A DNA stretch of 64,000 nucleotides, taken from positions 248,001-312,000 of the forward strand of contig NZ_VOEI01000002.1 in the NCBI RefSeq assembly GCF_007846095.1, in the 5' to 3' direction. The position numbers were made by a program, and so were the translations under genes. Below, one piece after another: positions 17,202 to 26,051 of this stretch (its first letter is position 1; every line of letters starts with the position of its first letter). The stretch is from Mucilaginibacter achroorhodeus (lineage in GTDB: Bacteria > Bacteroidota > Bacteroidia > Sphingobacteriales > Sphingobacteriaceae). The notes beneath the pieces are model-generated. The model saw nothing but the letters and a program-made list of their open reading frames with translations. It had not been told where the DNA came from and made no database searches.

Positions 17202-17495
17202 TTACTTATTGCATTCGGGAAGGTTGAGCAAATTATCGGACGTAACCTTATCGGCAACCGTCGTGACATACTTGGTTCCGTTTTGGGATATCCGCGAAAC
17301 CAGCTTTGCAATATTTCCGAAAGCATCACTTACGTAAGCTATCCCTCCTTTGTTAAGCCAATCATGCATTTCTTCCCTTGAGGTCGTGCCGGTACTATTA
17401 TTTTCCTCATTAATCCAATTCATAGCGCTTATCGCAATAAAGGGATTCTCATGATTACCGTCATCCTTTTTGATACAAGTGATCTTTATTGACAT
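17202..17495 (-). CDS. DUF3892 family protein
   Basis: A 97-aa protein with the DUF3892 pattern: an N-terminal KITCIKKDDG strand, a central W-N-x-x-x-N region, and REEMHDWLNKGGIAYVSDAFG followed by a strand ending TKYVTTVADK. I start at Met 17495 (MSIKITC), since the longer frame to 17534 would overlap the gene at 17516-17722. The function of the family is unknown. It sits 18 bp upstream of terC on the same strand and probably shares its promoter. Confidence 0.8.
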   Translation of the reverse strand: MSIKITCIKKDDGNHENPFIAISAMNWINEENNSTGTTSREEMHDWLNKGGIAYVSDAFGNIAKLVSRISQNGTKYVTTVADKVTSDNLLNLPECNK

Positions 17496-17515
17496 AATGT
17501 TATATTTTTGGTTGC

Positions 17516-17722
17516 CTAATTTTCCCAATGACAAAGCGTTTTACCATTTACCTTGGCCGTTTCTTCTGTAACTTTGATGATGCGGTAAGTACAATTAGTC
17601 AGACCTCGGCATTTTTCCTTGAGATGATAGCGCTTTGCCCCTGGGCTGTCACATACGAATACCGTTTTAGGTTCCGCCAGTCGGGGAAAAACCGATAGTG
17701 TTAAAAAAATTATTAATTTCAT
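17516..17722 (-). CDS. Small secreted four-cysteine protein
   Basis: A 68-aa protein with a signal peptide (MKLIIFLTLSVFPRLAEP), then VFVCDSPGAKRYHLKEKCRGLTNCTYRI and a closing GKTLCHWEN. Four Cys and two His after the signal could bind a metal or form disulfides. Small proteins with this CDSPxAxxYH...KxCxGLxxC pattern are frequent in Bacteroidota genomes; no function is known to me. It starts 1 bp before the stop of the 35-aa gene and ends 20 bp before the DUF3892 gene, so it belongs to the leading part of the Ter operon. Confidence 0.7.
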   Translation of the reverse strand: MKLIIFLTLSVFPRLAEPKTVFVCDSPGAKRYHLKEKCRGLTNCTYRIIKVTEETAKVNGKTLCHWEN

Positions 17723-17830
17723 TTAGCGTGATTCGAATGCGTTGAGCAACCTGTCAGACAACTGATCGGCTTCTACCATTTCTCCATCGGCCAGGATCGC
17801 ACCTTTGAACAGCAATACTTTATATTTCAT
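17723..17830 (-). CDS. Small 35-aa protein heading the Ter operon
   Basis: An ATG-initiated minus-strand frame, MKYKVLLFKGAILADGEMVE followed by an acidic helix ending AFESR. Its stop is followed directly by the start of the four-Cys protein, which is typical of coupled genes, and a Bacteroidetes -7 box (TATCTTTG, rc of 17863-17870) lies 33 bp upstream of its start. The composition is protein-like. No family is recognised. Confidence 0.5.
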   Translation of the reverse strand: MKYKVLLFKGAILADGEMVEADQLSDRLLNAFESR

Positions 17831-17862
17831 AAATTGTGATAAGGTTTAGGTGAACTATGTAA

Positions 17863-17870
17863 CAAAGATA
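17863..17870 (-). promoter_or_regulatory. Probable -7 box of the Ter operon
   Basis: On the minus strand this reads TATCTTTG, fitting TAnnTTTG, 33 bp before the first small gene. No clear TTG lies 19-20 bp further up; instead the 14-bp palindrome at 17893-17906 covers the -33 region. This suggests a promoter that depends on, or is blocked by, a bound regulator. Confidence 0.45.
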
Positions 17871-17892
17871 GTTTGGTGAGATAGGCAGTTTA

Positions 17893-17906
17893 TGCGGGAA
17901 CCCGCA
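17893..17906. promoter_or_regulatory. Palindrome TGCGGGAACCCGCA (copy 2), possible operator
   Basis: A palindrome with 6-bp arms (TGCGGG/CCCGCA) in the intergenic space between the minus-strand Ter operon and the plus-strand RRM gene. It covers the -33 area of the Ter operon promoter and lies 32 bp before the RRM start. It shares the TGCGG-N4-CCGCA frame with 5728-5741 and 21192-21205, and with the latter also the flank TATGCGGGAA. Confidence 0.45.
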
Positions 17907-17937
17907 CAGCCTAATTTTTTGTAGATTGCAGCGCGTA

Positions 17938-18318
17938 ATGAGAAAACTTTTTGTCAGCGGCTTTCCGCTCGAGATCACTGAAATGGAACTTGCTGTCCTG
18001 ATCGCACCGCATGGGGATATCAATACCATCAAGATCGTGCGTGATAAAAAAACAGGAAAATGTAAAGGCTATGCTTTCGTGGAAATGGCAACCGCTGAAG
18101 GAGCAACCAGGGCTGCCGGAGAACTTGACGGTTTAAATATTAAAGACAGGGAACTGACCGTAAATATCAACCCGGATACGCCTGAACAAAAAGGCGCGCT
18201 TGCATCACCGGTGACTAATTCGCAGCCTGTAAAACTGGTGGAAGAGGCTAGGATAAGTTCAAGGATCGTTAAAGCGGAGATCGAAAAGCCAAAAAGGCCG
18301 AGAAGGCCTAGATTGTGA
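17938..18318 (+). CDS. RNA-binding protein with one RRM domain
   Basis: A 126-aa protein. Residues 1-80 form an RNA-recognition motif with RNP2 (KLFVSGFP) and RNP1 (KGYAFVEM). A short Pro/Gln linker follows, and a basic tail (KPKRPRRPRL) that would add RNA affinity. Single-RRM proteins of this kind are common in Bacteroidota and are thought to act in post-transcriptional control. The ATG at 17938 fits the domain edge. It is transcribed divergently from the Ter operon across a region holding the palindrome at 17893-17906. Confidence 0.9.
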   Translation: MRKLFVSGFPLEITEMELAVLIAPHGDINTIKIVRDKKTGKCKGYAFVEMATAEGATRAAGELDGLNIKDRELTVNINPDTPEQKGALASPVTNSQPVKLVEEARISSRIVKAEIEKPKRPRRPRL

Positions 18319-18330
18319 AGCTCCGTTTGC

Positions 18331-18987
18331 TTAGATCAAACCCGCATCCTTGCAGTAGGCGACTAATTGCTCATTGTTCGAAACCTCCAGCAAGGCACGC
18401 GCTCTGTTCAAAGCTTTTTCAACGCTGCGCAGGCTTGCGTTAGCCATTTGCTGCGATGCCAGCCAATCCGGCAATTGCTTTTGCAACATCCCTCCTGCCA
18501 ACTGCCTGATGATCGCACGCTCATAATCTGTCAATGCTACTGCTACCTGCTGTATCGACTGACGGTAACCATCCGGCAGATATCTCCGGTGCTGACCGAT
18601 CATGGCGATAGCTGACCGAAGATGCTCAGCATCGTGACGTGCCTTTCTCACATAGCCATCGATCTGTAACTCACTGAACAAACGCCCTATCACCGCCGGA
18701 CGCTGCTCTCCTGAAAAAACCAGCACTTTTAATCCCGGCTGGATCCCTCTTGCGGCCAGAATAAGCTGTTCCCCATTTTTCAGACGCTGAGCCGTACCGT
18801 CGTCTTCAAAAGAAAGGTCCGTGATCAGTAAACTGAACGGTGCCTCATCCTTAGCCTTACGGATCATATTCAATGCATCATCACAATAATAAGCATGCAC
18901 ATAAGGCAAACCAAGGTCATCCATGGTCTTGCGTACAGAAATATTAGCAGATTCGTGATCTTCAGCAATGAGGACTTTTTCTATCAT
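18331..18987 (-). CDS. Response regulator, NarL/LuxR-like
   Basis: A 218-aa protein: a receiver domain (acidic pair E9-D10, phosphate acceptor Asp57 in LLITDLSF, Ser/Lys later in VFSGEQ and VRKAR) and a C-terminal helix-turn-helix region of the LuxR kind (LTDYERAIIRQLAGGMLQKQ, then SLRSVEKALNRAR). The C-terminal domain is somewhat divergent from classic NarL. It follows the sensor kinase gene by 11 bp, so the two make a cognate pair. Its targets are unknown. Confidence 0.85.
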   Translation of the reverse strand: MIEKVLIAEDHESANISVRKTMDDLGLPYVHAYYCDDALNMIRKAKDEAPFSLLITDLSFEDDGTAQRLKNGEQLILAARGIQPGLKVLVFSGEQRPAVIGRLFSELQIDGYVRKARHDAEHLRSAIAMIGQHRRYLPDGYRQSIQQVAVALTDYERAIIRQLAGGMLQKQLPDWLASQQMANASLRSVEKALNRARALLEVSNNEQLVAYCKDAGLI

Positions 18988-18998
18988 AGGAAATAAGG

Positions 18999-20681
18999 TT
19001 ACGCCGATGGAAAGGATATATGAATTTGCAACCCACTTTCACGGCTGGTCACAAAATTAATATTACCGCCGATAGCAGACATGCGGTTTTCCGTATGGGT
19101 GATGCCATTACCCCGTCGGAAATCGGACATACCAACGCCATTATCGGTGTAGATGATTTCACACTGCTTGCCACTCCGCCGAAAAACAATCGTCACCAGC
19201 GTGGCGCGGCTATGTTTGCGCATATTAATCATCAATTCCTGCAGGACAAGCGATAGTTCCTGCTTGACGATGTCAGTTGTGCCTTTCCAGAAATCCGCTG
19301 TACAGCCATCAGGCAGCACCTTTGTGGTCTCGGTGCCAAAGGCATTCAGCATGCCCGAAAGGTGCAGTTCAAAGTTTTCAAGCGGTACCGGTTCATCCTC
19401 ATAACTCAGGTCACGCGCACGCTGGTAGACGATCTCAAGCCGGTCAGCCAACGCAGTGTTAGCGCCCGCAGTCCCATTATCCAGGTCTGACATGATCCGA
19501 TAAAGGTCATTAGCCAGTACATCGTGCACCCTTTTTGCCGTTCTCAGTTGCTGAGCGCGCAGACGCTCTGCTGCTTCCCGCCTTAACCGCGCTTGACGGC
19601 GTCGGACGAAACCGATCACCAGCACTGCAGCGACTGCAATAACCGCCAAGAGGCAGTAAAGAAGAAATTGCTGACGTAGCAAGCGGTACCGCTGATCCGT
19701 ATTGTCTTTTTGCAACGTCAGATTATCAGCCTTTGCTTTTTCCGTTTCATAACGGATGACAGCAAACCGGCTGCCAGCTGCATTGCGGGCGGCAAGCAAA
19801 CTGTCCTGCAAGGAAGCATACCGTTCGAAGTAACGACCCGCCGCCGTTGCCGGCCCAAACCTGGCAAGTTTTTGTAACCCTTCAAGTTGGTCGTCGGGAC
19901 TCTTCAGCTGCCGAGCGGTTGAATACATCAGATCCGCATATTTAAAAGCTGAATCACTATTAATCCGGCCGTAAAAATCTGCAATATGTGCATAGCTGGC
20001 ATTCACTCCCCAAACATCGCCTATTTTCTGTCGCAACCGCAATGCGGTAAAATATCCTGGTAATGCATCATACGCCGGATTGATCTTCCATCTGACCCAA
20101 TGGTAATTGTCCAGTGATCGTGCGTATTTTTCAGTATCCGCTCTCAGCAATTTATCTGTCAGTAAATTTTTGAATAACCCAAAAGCCTTGGAGTACCGGC
20201 CAAGTTCCGTATAAGTGACTCCAAGATTATTGGCATAAACAAGATGGTTAATGCTATCGGTTTTCATGGACATCGCACGTTCGTACCAATCAGCCGCACC
20301 TTCGAAGTCCTTTAATTTATATTTATTGATGGCGATAGCATTGTAAACTGAGGGAAGGTAAGAATCGTTTGTAGAAAAATAATGCAATGATCTGATTGCC
20401 ATTTCATCACTTCCGTAATAATCACCCTGATCGCTTTGGATGATGGCCATGCTGACGAATATCCCACCTAATTGCGCGCTATCCTTCGTTTCGGCAGCGG
20501 CCTTGGCGTAGTAATGATAAGCACTGTCCTGCTTGTGCTGCTGATAAAAAGCCCAGGCTTTCGTATAAGCGGAACTGCCGGTGCCAGGTGAAACCTTTAC
20601 ACTCTTTTCGCTGCAACCGCTCATTAAAGCAGCAAAAAGATATAGTAGATTTTGCGCAATTGTTCTTTTGGTCAGGTTCAC
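18999..20681 (-). CDS. Lipoprotein TPR sensor histidine kinase
   Basis: A 560-aa protein: a lipoprotein-like signal (LLYLFAALMSGC), a periplasmic region of TPR-like repeats (about 35-290), a coiled coil, one membrane segment (about 333-352, LLYCLLAVIAVAAVLVIGFV), a HisKA_3-type dimerisation helix with the His in AKRVHDVLANDLY, and an HATPase domain with N box LQELMINMRKHS and G1 YTDNGVGM. This layout is common in Bacteroidota hybrid TPR kinases paired with NarL-type regulators, as here. The signal sensed by the TPR region is unknown. Having a lipobox as well as a later membrane segment is unusual but seen in this group. Confidence 0.85.
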   Translation of the reverse strand: MNLTKRTIAQNLLYLFAALMSGCSEKSVKVSPGTGSSAYTKAWAFYQQHKQDSAYHYYAKAAAETKDSAQLGGIFVSMAIIQSDQGDYYGSDEMAIRSLHYFSTNDSYLPSVYNAIAINKYKLKDFEGAADWYERAMSMKTDSINHLVYANNLGVTYTELGRYSKAFGLFKNLLTDKLLRADTEKYARSLDNYHWVRWKINPAYDALPGYFTALRLRQKIGDVWGVNASYAHIADFYGRINSDSAFKYADLMYSTARQLKSPDDQLEGLQKLARFGPATAAGRYFERYASLQDSLLAARNAAGSRFAVIRYETEKAKADNLTLQKDNTDQRYRLLRQQFLLYCLLAVIAVAAVLVIGFVRRRQARLRREAAERLRAQQLRTAKRVHDVLANDLYRIMSDLDNGTAGANTALADRLEIVYQRARDLSYEDEPVPLENFELHLSGMLNAFGTETTKVLPDGCTADFWKGTTDIVKQELSLVLQELMINMRKHSRATLVTIVFRRSGKQCEIIYTDNGVGMSDFRRGNGITHTENRMSAIGGNINFVTSRESGLQIHISFPSA

Positions 20682-20714
20682 CCCACTAAACTAAAACATC
20701 CTGCTGTATAAAAC

Positions 20715-20742
20715 AACAGGGCAGAATCTCTTCTGCCCTGTT
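20715..20742. terminator. Bidirectional terminator
   Basis: A 12-bp perfect stem (AACAGGGCAGAA / TTCTGCCCTGTT) with a 4-nt loop. Both sides continue in T-rich sequence (TTTCTATTT on the plus strand, TTGTTTTATA on the minus strand). It begins 6 nt past the stop of the 45-aa gene (minus) and separates it from the kinase operon. Confidence 0.75.
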
Positions 20743-20747
20743 TCTAT

Positions 20748-20885
20748 TTAACCATGTGGTGGCGGTGGCGGAGGTGGCGGGGTTTGTCCGGTTTGTCCAC
20801 CGGTATCTTGTGTTGTAACGCCCCCATTAGATCCGGGCGCAGGTGTTCCAAGCGCTAAACAAAGCGCGATGATCAATTCTATCAT
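20748..20885 (-). CDS. Small 45-aa protein with polyproline tail
   Basis: An ATG-initiated frame: MIELIIALCLALGTPAPGS, a Gly/Thr/Gln segment, then eight consecutive prolines and HG. A terminator follows 6 nt after the stop, which supports a short separate transcript. The N-terminus is hydrophobic, so the peptide could be membrane-bound or exported. Polyproline of this length would need EF-P for translation. No family is recognised. Confidence 0.45.
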   Translation of the reverse strand: MIELIIALCLALGTPAPGSNGGVTTQDTGGQTGQTPPPPPPPPHG

Positions 20886-20953
20886 GTTCGAAAAAATTAA
20901 AGGTTAATCAATGGCGGTCGGTTGCCGGACTATCCGGCAAGCAGCCGCAAACC

Positions 20954-20984
20954 CTGCGGGAGCACGTCCCCCGCAGCTTTTTCG
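20954..20984 (+). terminator. Terminator-like hairpin
   Basis: CTGCGGG (20954-20960) pairs with CCCGCAG (20970-20976), followed by CTTTTTTC on the plus strand. No plus-strand gene ends nearby, so it may be a leader attenuator or the end of an unseen RNA. Confidence 0.4.
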
Positions 20985-21191
20985 GGAAATGGAACTTTTC
21001 CTGCAATGTCAGCTGACCGTTTCCCGAACCGGGTCGCAGCCATCACAGGCATCGTTCCTATTGAGATCATCTTGTGCACAAGTCCCCGCCGGCCGACGTG
21101 GATCTTTTGATTTCGAAAACAAAGGTATGGTCATTAAACTGCTCATTACAAGCGGATTCCGCCGTATTCCGCACCTGGCTTACAAGACACT

Positions 21192-21205
21192 TGCGGATTC
21201 CCGCA
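21192..21205. promoter_or_regulatory. Palindrome TGCGGATTCCCGCA (copy 3)
   Basis: The reverse complement TGCGGGAATCCGCA, with its flank TATGCGGGAA, differs from the site at 17893-17906 by one base. It lies 35 bp before the plus-strand gene at 21240, the same kind of position as copy 2. Confidence 0.4.
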
Positions 21206-21239
21206 TAATCCTGTAAATTCATCGTATGACCTTTACACA

Positions 21240-22046
21240 ATGACGACGGAAGAGAAAACCGAACTCTTAGCAGAGTATCACCGAAGAAAATCAGCCGGAA
21301 AGCTTCCGGCAAATCTTCATTCCCCTGTTCCATCCCGAATCAGAGATGAATGTCTAAAGCAATATAAAGCCGGCATACGGCCGGATGGATCAGCTGTACT
21401 TGAGGGCTATTTCAAAAGGAATCACAAAGGGGATTTTCATTCCGGGGTATTGGACATGGACCGCGACCGTTTCAAGTCGACCGCTGACTTGCTTAGAGGA
21501 AGAGATTTTGAGCCGGAAGAAAAAAATTATGAATTGCTCGCATGGCTGCTGGGACCGGAAAGGTTACCGGTGAGCGGTCCTATCATATTCCCAACAAACG
21601 AACGTAGTACGTTTAAGAATTTAAGGTTGAGACTCAAAAACAATAAAAGTGCATTCTTAATGGCGACGATCGCTTTATGCGTCATCACGGGGGCAGGAAT
21701 AATTATCAAAAACATGCGGTCTTGCATGCTGTGGAATGGGAAAGAGTATCAAGTCGTTTCATGCAACGTTCCCAGCCCGGGTAACACAATATATGCGAGC
21801 GATCAACGCAAGATTGAAAAATTTAAAAAAGTAATGAGACTGGATACTGTTACGGAAGCTTCAATAGGGAAGTTATGGTATTTCAAGATCAACAAGCACC
21901 TGGAACTTTTTACAGATAGTGGTATGCACCCTTTATGGAGAAACCGCAGGCTTAAACCTTTAACGCACTACATGCTGCTTAAATATCTCACGCAGGATAC
22001 GACGACGATTAAATCTGTTACCACGGCTGTAGTCACTGCGGATTAA
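21240..22046 (+). CDS. Hypothetical single-pass membrane protein
   Basis: A 268-aa protein. The N-terminal 135 residues are hydrophilic and charged, one membrane segment follows (about 139-157, AFLMATIALCVITGAGIII), then a 110-aa likely extracytoplasmic part with two Cys close behind the membrane. I recognise no domain. The layout (cytoplasmic acidic/basic domain, one helix, small outer domain) resembles anti-sigma-like or sensor proteins, but no motif supports that. It is alone on its strand, with copy 3 of the palindrome 35 bp upstream. Confidence 0.6.
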   Translation: MTTEEKTELLAEYHRRKSAGKLPANLHSPVPSRIRDECLKQYKAGIRPDGSAVLEGYFKRNHKGDFHSGVLDMDRDRFKSTADLLRGRDFEPEEKNYELLAWLLGPERLPVSGPIIFPTNERSTFKNLRLRLKNNKSAFLMATIALCVITGAGIIIKNMRSCMLWNGKEYQVVSCNVPSPGNTIYASDQRKIEKFKKVMRLDTVTEASIGKLWYFKINKHLELFTDSGMHPLWRNRRLKPLTHYMLLKYLTQDTTTIKSVTTAVVTAD

Positions 22047-22490
22047 ACCCTTTTAACTTGCCTTTGAGTGCATCGTTTTCGCTTCAAACAAAAGAAGTCT
22101 ATGTTAATGATTACGGATTATTTTTGCTAAAGCCTTAAGGTTAGCGATTAAAGTAAAGGGATCATTAACGTATGGTGATCTGTTAAAAAGGGCTTTCATC
22201 AGCTTTTATCGTTAGCTTGATGCCTGAGTTTATCGAATTTTCTTTTATACAGGTTCATCATAAACAATGTTCAATTCAATGAGCATGAATCGAAAATTAA
22301 AGCGTGATAAAGAAAATTGATACATGATTGTAATTAAAATGGCAAATTTGGCAGCTGCATATTCCCACTTTAAGAAGCTGGCCATTTCTTTCTTAAACAA
22401 AAACCGCTAAGAAAACTTAACGGCGCAATCTCACATTTTGACACCCTAACCGACGTAATTACCTTACCTAGCGAGTCAATTGATGATTTT
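22047..22490. other. Intergenic, nothing recognised
   Basis: 444 bp of AT-rich DNA between convergent genes. No ORF, strong hairpin or promoter pair could be supported. Confidence 0.5.
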
Positions 22491-23597
22491 TCAGGTTAAG
22501 ATGTCGCTCATATTTTTGAAAAATATTCTAAAAATAGTACCAACATCCGGTTTACTCTCCACGACAATATCTCCACCCTGGGATTCGATTTGACTTTTGA
22601 CCAAAAATAAACCAATGCCGTGCGCTTTCGGGTTATCTGTAAACGTTTGGTATAACCCAAATATCTTATCGCCATGCGCTTCAAGATCAATGCCTATGCC
22701 GTTATCCTGGAACTCCAAAATAGTGCAATCGCAACCCTCATCTTGGTAGGTACTGATAAAGAGCTTAGGATATTCGTCTACCTTCTTATACTTTATCGAG
22801 TTACTGATCAGATTGCTGAGAATACTATTAAGATAGACCTTAGGAAAATTGATGGCCGGTACAACAAAATCTGTTTGTATGTCCGCTTCACTTTGTCTTA
22901 AGTCAATATCCATCAAAGCGGTTACATTGTCGAGTGCATCACTAAAATTTACCTGCTCAGATGCGATCAGATCTTCTTTAACATGTATAATGTCCGACAG
23001 CCTGTCAATTGTAAACCGTAGATTTTCGGAGACCTGAGCAATCTTATCAACTAACTGTGCATTGCCGGCATCAAGCGATTCCTTGCTCATCATGCCTGTG
23101 AGCATGCAAATGTTATTGACATGATTCCGTAAGTCATGTGTTAAAAGCTGATTGAACGTGTTAAGTTGTCGATGTTTTTGCTTCAGTAGATCAAATGCGA
23201 TTTCCTTTGTGCGGTATTTATCAATGTCCATTAAGAAACCTTCGACTTTTAGAATAATGCCGTTTTCGACAACAGCACCTCCGTAAGAACGTACCCATAT
23301 ATTGTTGTTACTGGCTGTCATCATTTCCAGTTCAAGATCCCATGAAGTCCCGGATTGACACGCGTTTGCGATCGCCTTTCCCAGCATCGCTTTGTATGGC
23401 TCCTCAAATGAGCTTAGCGAAAAGATATTACTGGGTTTTGCATAATAGGGCAAGTCCAAAATGTCAAAGATCGCTTCCGACCAGGTATATTTACTGTTTG
23501 TTACATCGTACTCCCATTTACCAATACGCGGCAAAGGGCTACTGTGGACTTTTGATGCTGAAGACTTCGATTGCGTCAATATCTTTTCAATTTGCAT
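22491..23597 (-). CDS. PAS-domain sensor histidine kinase
   Basis: A 368-aa soluble kinase: an N-terminal PAS fold (about 25-130, GKWEYDVTNSKYTWSEAIFD, ending in a PAC-like VEGFLMDIDKYR), a dimerisation helix with the His in LLTHDLRNHVNN, and an HATPase domain with N box NLISNSIKYK, G1 FQDNGIGID and G2 KAHGIGLFLVK. There is no membrane segment or receiver domain. No response regulator is adjacent; the nearest ones are the LytTR regulators of the peptide locus about 9 kb away. It lies 114 bp after the exporter gene on the same strand, so it could be the tail of the peptide operon or a separate gene. Confidence 0.88.
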   Translation of the reverse strand: MQIEKILTQSKSSASKVHSSPLPRIGKWEYDVTNSKYTWSEAIFDILDLPYYAKPSNIFSLSSFEEPYKAMLGKAIANACQSGTSWDLELEMMTASNNNIWVRSYGGAVVENGIILKVEGFLMDIDKYRTKEIAFDLLKQKHRQLNTFNQLLTHDLRNHVNNICMLTGMMSKESLDAGNAQLVDKIAQVSENLRFTIDRLSDIIHVKEDLIASEQVNFSDALDNVTALMDIDLRQSEADIQTDFVVPAINFPKVYLNSILSNLISNSIKYKKVDEYPKLFISTYQDEGCDCTILEFQDNGIGIDLEAHGDKIFGLYQTFTDNPKAHGIGLFLVKSQIESQGGDIVVESKPDVGTIFRIFFKNMSDILT

Positions 23598-23711
23598 TAA
23601 GATTTATAATATTATGGTTTGAAGCACTTCATGAGCGCTTTATGAAATTTCATTTGGCTTTAAAATGAGTAATACGCAAATGCTTTTTCAGCATTACACA
23701 TCTTTCTACTG

Positions 23712-25916
23712 CTAAGCACCGAGTTCAAGCTGATTCTTGATCAGATCAAAATATCGTCCCCGGCTAGTTGTTAGCGACTCGTGCGTTCCGATTTCGACTA
23801 TCTGCCCTTTATCCAAAACGATAATCTGGTCTGCATTTTTTACGGTGCTTAATCGATGTGCGATCACGACAACGGTCTTGCCGATAAAGAAAGTGTCCAG
23901 TTTGCTCATGATCTCTGTTTCGTTATTGGCATCCAGGCTACTTGTTGCTTCGTCAAAAAACAAATAATTGGAATTTTTATAAACTGCTCTGGCGATGAAT
24001 AACCGTTGCTTTTGTCCACCACTTAGATTTGACCCGTTATTGCCCACCTTCGTTTTATACTTCAGCGGCATTTCGTCAACAAATTCATCCAGGTTGCTGG
24101 TATACACTGCTTTTTGGAACCTATCCTGATCGACTTCTTCGTCGTTCATCGTAATATTCCTGCTCACGGTGTCATTAAAGATATAGCCATCCTGCATCAC
24201 TGTGCTATAATTACTGCGCCACAGACCCGGCGAGATTTCGGTGCTGTCACGGTCGCCGATCTTTAGCTTTCCTTCTGTTGGCTGATAAAATCCGATCAGT
24301 ATTTTCAGTAATGTGGTTTTTCCGCTACCACTGGCACCTACGATAGCAGTTACTTTTCCCTTTGGTATGACAATATCCAGATTTTTTAATGTATAGGGCG
24401 ATCTCGGACCTTGATATTGAAAGCTTAAGCCAGATAAGACCAGGTCTTCATGAATGTATTCGGGTGTTGCCGGATCGAAATTACCGGAAGCTTCCTCCTC
24501 CTTTTTATAATGAACCTCATTCAACCTGCTAAAACTTAATTTTGCAGTTTGTGCGGATTTAAAGAATTGCACTAACTGCTGAAAAGGCCCGTTTGTCTGG
24601 CCGATGATGAATGAAATGCTAAGCATCACACCAAGAGAGATTTCATGGCTTACCACCAACATCGCTGCGATGTAGGAAAGAGACAAATTTTTAAATTGGG
24701 TCAGAAATATAAAACCGGATTGTTGCATCTGTTCAAGTTTAAGACTCTTCATTCCCAACTTATACTGCCTGATTTGTAGATGCTCCCATTCCCAACGTTT
24801 CGTTAACTCTGCATTATACAATTTGACCTCGGTCATACCTAAAATCATTTCGATAAGCTTTTCCTGAGTATTTTTCTCCTGGCTAAACCTCACATAATCA
24901 AGTTGCTCCCGTTTTTTCTGGAAAAGAAATATCCAGGTTACAGCTACCGCAGAAAATATAAGAAAGGTCGCCCACAGAGAAAATTTGAACGTAAGCAGTA
25001 TTGTTGAAAAGATCAAGATCTGTAACACCGAGAACAGGGTTGTAACCACATCCGATGTCAGAAAGGTCTCAATTTTATGGTGATCATTAATCCGTGTGGT
25101 CAGATCACCAATCGATTTACTGTCAAAAAACTTAATTGGCAGTTTCATGATCTTTTTGAGAAAATCAGAAATAATATTTAGACTGATCTTGGCATTCATG
25201 TGCAATAAAAGCCAGCTTCGGCAAATATCGAGAATGCTGCTGCTGATATATAGAATAAGTTGTGAAAGAATAAATAAGATGATCAGGGAATGGTTCTTGC
25301 CAACAACTCCTTTGTCTATCAACCCTTTGGTCATATAAGGTAGACAAGCTGTGATTCCAACGGAAAATGCAAGTATTGTCAATAACCTTATGAAAGACTT
25401 TCTGAAAGGACGAAGATGTTTCAATAAGTACCGCCATTCACTTTCTCTGGTATACTCGTTCGTGTTAGCGTAAAATGCAGACGTGGGCTCCAACAAAAGG
25501 GCTATACCTTGCCCGACATTGTTCGTATTCCAGCGATTTAAGAATTCATCTTCATGCAGTGTGACAAGGCCATGATCAGGATCTCCGATCACAAACTTCA
25601 GACCTACCTTACCTCTCAGAAAACCCTTTTTGATCTTATATAATACAACGAAATGATTTTGGTTCCAATGTAATATCGCGGGAAGCGGACAGTCCTCCTG
25701 CAGGGTTTTTAAATTGACCTTGAGCATCAGGTTTCTTAAACCGATCTTCTCTGCTCCCTGACTGATGCCAAGTAAACTAACACCTTCCCTTGTGATGAAA
25801 CATTGTTCTCTTAAATAATCAAGACTTAAGAGCTTCCCGTAAAACTCTGAGACCATTTGCAAACAAGTGGGGCCGCAGTCAAACGCATCAAGCTGCCTTC
25901 TGAATGGAAACTTCAT
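23712..25916 (-). CDS. C39 peptidase-containing ABC exporter for GG peptides
   Basis: A 734-aa (from Met 25916) bacteriocin-type exporter. The C39 peptidase domain is complete: catalytic Cys in DCGPTC (residue 14), His in HWNQNHFVVL and Asp in GDPDHG. The membrane domain has six segments (about 165-450). The ATPase domain has Walker A GASGSGKTT, signature LSGGQKQR, Walker B LFFDEATSSLD and H-loop IAHRLST. Such proteins cut leader peptides behind a Gly-Gly motif while exporting the core. The three precursors at 27.5-28.2 kb carry GG just before their Cys-rich core, so they are the natural substrates. It lies 130 bp after the radical SAM gene. Confidence 0.93.
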   Translation of the reverse strand: MKFPFRRQLDAFDCGPTCLQMVSEFYGKLLSLDYLREQCFITREGVSLLGISQGAEKIGLRNLMLKVNLKTLQEDCPLPAILHWNQNHFVVLYKIKKGFLRGKVGLKFVIGDPDHGLVTLHEDEFLNRWNTNNVGQGIALLLEPTSAFYANTNEYTRESEWRYLLKHLRPFRKSFIRLLTILAFSVGITACLPYMTKGLIDKGVVGKNHSLIILFILSQLILYISSSILDICRSWLLLHMNAKISLNIISDFLKKIMKLPIKFFDSKSIGDLTTRINDHHKIETFLTSDVVTTLFSVLQILIFSTILLTFKFSLWATFLIFSAVAVTWIFLFQKKREQLDYVRFSQEKNTQEKLIEMILGMTEVKLYNAELTKRWEWEHLQIRQYKLGMKSLKLEQMQQSGFIFLTQFKNLSLSYIAAMLVVSHEISLGVMLSISFIIGQTNGPFQQLVQFFKSAQTAKLSFSRLNEVHYKKEEEASGNFDPATPEYIHEDLVLSGLSFQYQGPRSPYTLKNLDIVIPKGKVTAIVGASGSGKTTLLKILIGFYQPTEGKLKIGDRDSTEISPGLWRSNYSTVMQDGYIFNDTVSRNITMNDEEVDQDRFQKAVYTSNLDEFVDEMPLKYKTKVGNNGSNLSGGQKQRLFIARAVYKNSNYLFFDEATSSLDANNETEIMSKLDTFFIGKTVVVIAHRLSTVKNADQIIVLDKGQIVEIGTHESLTTSRGRYFDLIKNQLELGA

Positions 25917-26051
25917 AATCATCTATACCTTCTAATACATTGTATCCTTAAAAACAGGTCATAAACGCTGTCCTATCTTACTTACTCCAACACCGGAATT
26001 AACCGGTAATTTATGCGACGTTACTAACGATCATGCGTAGTTCAGCATACT

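Larger units (their letters stand above)
20886..21239. other. Intergenic region with terminator-like hairpin and palindrome
   Basis: Apart from the two sites listed separately (terminator-like hairpin at 20954-20984, palindrome at 21192-21205) I see no gene. Frames on both strands are open for short distances because of the higher GC content, but they lack plausible starts and protein-like composition. Confidence 0.5.
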
